Of a stretch of 64,000 nt of DNA, positions 59,268 to 64,000 are shown piece by piece. The DNA is taken from contig MVGU01001180.1 of assembly GCA_002005505.1 (NCBI GenBank), positions 20,001-84,000 on the forward strand, written 5' to 3'. Origin of the DNA: Botryococcus braunii (lineage: Eukaryota; Chlorophyta; Trebouxiophyceae). Each line of letters starts with the position of its first letter. Positions within the stretch are counted from its first letter, which is position 1. The position numbers were made by a program, and so were the translations under genes. Under the pieces are notes generated by a model that had not been told where the DNA came from, did not search any database, and was given only the letters and a program-made list of their open reading frames with translations.

Positions 59268-62200
59268 TTAAGTGTATCTTCTCAAACCTAGTGAATCACG
59301 ATGACCAACAAACACGGGCTTGGCAAGTGGCTTGGTCATAATGTCAGCCACATTGCGTGCAGATTCCACATAGAGGATATCTACCTGCCCAAGTGCCATA
59401 GCTTCCCTAGCGTAGTGGAAGCTTACTGCAACGTGCTTTGTGAATTTGGAATACAGGGGGTTCCGTAAATTAGAAATGCATCCTTGGTTGTCACAGAAAA
59501 TTTTGACCCTCCAAGGTGCAGCCCCTATCTCTTCCAAGAAGCCCCTTAGCCAGTTGGCTTCCTTCACAATATGGCCAGCTGCCATAAACTCAGCTTGCAC
59601 AGTTGAGGTAGCAACTGAGCTCTGCTTCTTGCTTCCCCAAACCACGGCACTACCATAGACTGATAGAACATAGCCAGTGGTGGAATACCTGTGGTCCAGG
59701 TCCCCAGCATAGTCGGCATCAACATAGCCTTCTAGCTCAGGGCCCTTTCCACCCAGAGTAAGAGCTAACTCTCTGGTATCTCTCAAGTACTTCAGCACTC
59801 GAATGGCCTCATTCCAGTGTGAGGTAGTGGGTGTCATTCTATACCTTGACAACACTCCAACAGCCTGAGAAATGTCAGGCCGGGTCGTATTGGCTATGTA
59901 CAGTAACGATCCAATTAACTCGCAGTATCGATGACCAGGTGGCAGAGGGGTACCAGCCCCATGTGACATACCATCTGAGGACTCGGGTCTGCTGCTAGCC
60001 ACGAAGTCCTTGGACATGGGGGTATCAACCCCACGTCCATCATCAGCAACGCCAAACTTCTCCACAAGAGCATCAATCTTGGGAGTGCAACTCATGGAAA
60101 TAGTGCCCTGAACTCTATTGCGTAGGACCTGACACCCCAGGAAATCATTCACCTCTCCCAAATCATGGATGGTGAAGTCCTTCTTCAATAACTCTTTCCC
60201 CCACTCAATCTCTGCAACCACTCTGGCAACTATGAGAAGATCATCGACATAAACAAGAATAAACGACAGATTACCATCAGGGGCCCTCCTGATGTATACC
60301 CCAGCGTCGCTCTTGCACACACTATACCCCATCACGCTCAACTTGTCGCTCAAGGTCTTGTGCCAAGCCCGTGGGGCTTGCTTAAGACCGTAGAGTGCCT
60401 TCCTGAGCTTGCACACAACTCTCGTGTTGCCATTCTCAAATCCTGGTGGTTGGGTCACATAGACCTCTTCCTCCAACTCCCCATTGAGAAAAGCTGTCTT
60501 GATATCCACTTGGTGGATCTCAAGATTTTGTGTGGCAGCCACTGCCAGCACAGCTCTCCTAGCACCATAGCTGCTGGTAGGTGCAAAAACCTCACCAACA
60601 TCTATACCAGGAATCTGTCTGCAACCCTGGGCAACCAATCTTGCTTTAAACCGAGTGACATTCCCATGTGCATCGTTTTTTGTAGAAAAAATCCAATGAA
60701 CAGGGATAACTTTCTGCCCATGGGGTCTTTCCACATACTGCATAACCTCATGGGTGTCTAAAGACTCCATCTCCTCTTGCATTGCCTGCTGCCAAAACTC
60801 CCACTGAGGTGAGCGCTGGGCTTCCCTCAAGTTTGAGGGCACGTGAACTTTTCCCAACGTGACAGAAGGTACACTCTGTACCTTATGCTGTGGTGCAGCA
60901 GGGCTGTCAGCCTTACTGATGCTGTTCCCTTCTCTCTCTCTCTCTCCCTGGTTGCCAGAATAAGGTACATTATGTACCTTATGCTGGGACTGGGCAGTAC
61001 TGCCGGGATTATCTGATTCCTTCTCAAGTCTCTCTCTCTCTCCTTGACTACTGGACTCATGTGCAGCACCCTTACATTCTCGCACCTTCCGCAATGCAGA
61101 GGGGAGCAGCAGCTCTCTCTCTCTCCTGGACTCACACTTGGGCACACTACCCAGACTTGCCTGAGCTGCGCCTACAATGTCAGCCTGCACACCATAAGCA
61201 TGACTAGCCAGTGACTGGGATTGGGCACCAGCTTCCCCTACTGCTGGCATGTCTAACCCACTGCTCTCATCTCTTACATCTGCACCGAACATAGCCTCGA
61301 CTGTCTCAACCTGCCCCTGCATATCAGGGAGACCAACCATGTTTGGCTCACTCACAATTGCCTGACCTGGGTCAGGGGCATGCAATGGGATGTCAGAATG
61401 CTCTCTCCTAGCCACGCGCTGTACATAACGCTGCTCCCTTGTAAGGGTGGTCCCTGGAGGAAGGGGAATTTGTGACTTCCCCTGCATTCGCAACCCCTCT
61501 TGTACCTTCTGCATTTTTTCTACCTGGGATTGAGTTTCTACACCCCCCCTGGCCAGATTCTGCATATGCTCAAGCACCGACCACGAGTGCTGAGATGGTT
61601 CTGGGGTCCCAACAGTAGAATCCAGGCTGGTGGGGTTTCCTTGGTCATGTGCTGCTGTGGTCCCGTCTCCAGACTGATCCCCAGCACAAAGTCCAGAGGT
61701 CCCAGGAGCCCCAGTGGAAAGCGTCTCCACTCCATGGTCATCCTCCTCATCCCAGAACGTGGGTGGAGCAGCAGAGGGAATTGCTTGAGGCGTTGCCAGA
61801 TTCTCACTGCCAAGGGGGGGTGATATCCTAGAATCATAGACAGACCCAGGCTGGACCTTTGATAGACCCACTCTCTCAGCCCCCCTCAAGTGCTCGATAA
61901 AGCTGACGTCCCTACTCTCCTTCCACACTCCATTCCCCACGTACACACGATACGCTTTAGAATGGGGACAATAACCAGTAAACATCCCAGGGATGGTCTT
62001 GGGCCCAAAAACAGACCTTTGGCCACTGGGAATGTGCACATGGGCTACACAGCCAAACGTGCGCAGCACAGACACATCAGGTTTGACACCAAAGAATAAT
62101 TCCATGGGGGTCAGGGACCTGCCTGAAGTAGGACCCACATTGTAGAGGAGGGTAGCTGTCTCAAGCGCCTCCTTCCAAAGGGAGGGGTCTGCTGCAGCAT

Positions 62201-64000
62201 GGACCAACAGAGTCCTTGTTCGCTCCTTCAGGGTCCTATTCATCCTCTCCGCCACCCCATTCTGCTGAGGCGTGTAGGGCGCTGAGGACTCCATCTTAGT
62301 GCCCTGCTGAGCACAAAACTCTTTGAATTGCTGGTTCAGGAACTCTGAACCCCTGTCAGTCCTCACACACTTCACAACCGTGCCTCGTTGGGTCTGCCAA
62401 AAACGGAGCAGGTCTATCACAGCCTTTGGGATGCAATCCTTTGACTTCACAGGCAGGGAGGCAACTTAGTGTGAACTTTCATCCACTACAGTGACCCAAT
62501 ATCGTTCACCTGTGATGGCAGGAGGTGATATGGGACCCACAGTATCCACATGGACTCTATCGAGTGGGTGATGTGCAGGCCTGGAAGATACAGGGAAAGG
62601 AGGTCTGGAGTGTTTCCCTTGTATACACGATTCACAGTGCTTGGGGCACTCAGAGCAGGGAGCAAGGGAGATATTGATTCCTGTAACTAGATCTTCCTTG
62701 GAGAACCTCTGCATGCTGCTGGCACCAGGATGACCTAACCTAGCATGCCACAGAGATCTCTCGCTACACACGTGTCCTTTCCTAAGATGAGACGCCTCAG
62801 CCATGTGATCAATATGTCTGCAGCCAACTTGCTGCCCTCTGACAGGACTAACAAACTCCAAAAAAAACAGACCTCGTGCGCGGGTGATATCTCCACACCA
62901 CCCTTCAGGTCCCTTCATGGCTGTGTAACCACCTGCAGTGTCAGTCAGGAAAGATGCTCCATCCTGAATTGCACCAGTGACTGAAATGAGGTTGGTATGC
63001 GCAGAAGGAACACACTGCACATTGTGCAGCCAGAATACTTCGTGCCTTGCATTCACAAGGCATACAGACCCATATGCAATGATTCCTCCCTTGGCGTCTG
63101 AGGTTGCCAAGTGCAGAGGAAGAGGCTGTCTATGCATAACTGGATTATGGAGCAATGAGAGATCATTGACTATATGCACAGAGGCACCACTATCTATTAA
63201 CCAAGATGTGCTGCTAGCTCCATGCGAAGTTGGGGCAAGCACATTGAGAGAGATAAACATCGCCTCACCAGAAGGAGGGGGTGGAGGTGGTAAATGCCAC
63301 CCCGGAAACGTGTGTTGACTTGTTGGATAGTTATATGCTGAAGGAGGTCCAGGGCTGGAAGCGGATGAAGGCGGGCCACCCCGGCCAGATCCATGGTCCC
63401 ACCAGGCTTGAGGAGACGACTGTGGGCCTCCCTGGCCCCAGTAAGCTGCAGGCCCAACGCTTGCCGCTTGCATGTTTTGATGCAGAGCCTGCAGCTGCCT
63501 GAGCGGTCCGCAGTCAGTCATGAAGTGGCCCTTTGCCTTGCAGAAGTGGCATGTAAGCTCCTCTCTGGGCCTTCTTGCCCTGCCAGGTCCACGCCCCCTG
63601 CCACCAAAAGTAGTTGCAGAGGGGCCAGCGGGAGGCTGTTCGTTTGCTGGTAGTGCTGCTCCAACTCCCGGTACTGCTCCCACTCCTGGTGCAGCTCCAG
63701 CGCTTGATGACGCTCCAGCTACCCCCCCAGAGGGACCAGCCACTGCTGCAGCTGCCATGGCCTGAGGTGTTCCCTCTGCAGGTGGGTCCTTGTACCCACG
63801 GCTGGCTGCGGCGCGCAGGATTCTTTGAATCAGCTCCAATGGCGGCTTGTCGGTTGCCATAACCTCCAGGGACTCGAGCCTCAGCACAGGAGGGAGGCCC
63901 TTCACCATCAGCTCCCCAACATTGTGGTCCAAGAGGATGAACGCGTTGTTTCTGAGACTTGTAGCCAGATCCATCATTCTGTAGAGGTAGACCTTGAGTG
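59268..64000 (-). pseudogene. Copia-C gag-pol, gag to RNase H, one nonsense codon, N-terminus outside the window
   Basis: One frame with a single TAA at about 62466, in the integrase core between VVDESSH and the following VASLPVKSKD (Copia-B reads LDESSQLKAVLPVKSKD). In order on the minus strand: partial gag, Ala/Gly/Pro-rich spacer, zinc knuckle CHFCKAKGHFMTDC (about 63550), protease SWLIDSGASVHIVND, integrase with WHARLGHPGASSMQRF, CESCIQGKHSR, RTDRGSEFLNQQFKEFC and APYTPQQNGVAERMNRTLKE, a linker with repeated QHKVHNVPYS/QHKVQSVPS motifs, RT with HQVDIKTAFLNGELEEEVYV and LVYVDDLLIVAR, and RNase H with YVDADYAGDLDHRYSTTGYV, CDNQGCISNLRN and NVADIMTKPL. RNase H is in frame. Confidence 0.93.

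Larger units (their letters stand above)
58556..64000 (-). mobile_element. Copia-C, Ty1/copia element, truncated by the window edge
   Basis: Minus orientation, related to Copia-B in pol and in the layout of its LTR. 3' LTR 58556-59247, gag-pol from 59268 past 63977. The 5' LTR and any ORF0 are outside the window. AATTG (58551-58555) is the likely target duplication, unverified. Confidence 0.9.

Overview
The window is eukaryotic nuclear DNA from a plant-lineage genome. The support is a degenerate TTTAGGG telomere-type run near 3.4 kb, chromodomain Ty3/gypsy elements, and Ty1/copia elements whose primer sites match the anticodon arm of a plant-type initiator tRNA-Met. A large-genome streptophyte (for example a charophyte alga) would fit, but the species cannot be fixed from the sequence. 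There is no intact host gene, rRNA, tRNA or CRISPR array. About 90% of the window is LTR retrotransposon.

Layout. 1-5.7 kb is old decayed DNA: a 156-bp tandem duplication, a protein-kinase C-lobe relic, a decayed chromodomain gypsy relic, a telomere-like run, a relic of a different reverse transcriptase, and one unknown reading frame with a single stop. From 5.8 kb to the right edge there is one nested pile of LTR elements, named here Gypsy-A (copies 1, 2), Gypsy-B (1, 2), Gypsy-C, Copia-A (1, 2), Copia-B and Copia-C. Gypsy-A1 (minus, from 6156) is entered by Gypsy-B1 (minus, from 13133). Gypsy-B1 is split at GGAAC by Copia-A1 (minus). Copia-A1 is split at TATAG by Gypsy-A2 (minus, 23520-30934) and, in its own LTR, at CAAAC by Copia-A2 (plus). 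Copia-A2 is split at GATAA by Gypsy-C (plus, 36970-43839). The 5' LTR of Gypsy-B1 is entered by Gypsy-B2 (plus, from 48033), which is split at GTAAG by Copia-B (minus, 49696-56835) and then by Copia-C (minus, 58556 to the right edge). Five of these insertions have both 5-bp target duplications visible. The outer halves of Gypsy-A1, Gypsy-B1, Gypsy-B2 and Copia-C lie beyond 64000.

Intact or nearly intact elements are Gypsy-C (gag and pol open, LTRs the same by eye), Copia-B (one 1800-codon gag-pol, LTRs the same by eye), Gypsy-A2 (one nonsense codon) and Copia-A1 (gag-pol open until its RNase H, which lies in the -1 frame).

Two observations stand out. First, every copia LTR here contains its leader twice. 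In Copia-A the upstream copy carries two GT...AG gaps and the downstream copy is exactly the gap-free version. In all three families the upstream copy is followed by GT, the downstream copy ends in AG, and a short U5 follows. This reads as an intron-bearing R region that is regenerated at each round by reverse transcription of a spliced leader. Second, Copia-B has a 90-codon frame upstream of gag that begins MAKK followed by RTKQTARK, eight residues identical to the histone H3 tail (R2 to K9). It overlaps the gag start as ATGA. Gypsy elements share a 14-nt primer site for the 3' end of a tRNA starting AUCGGCG, most likely initiator tRNA-Met.
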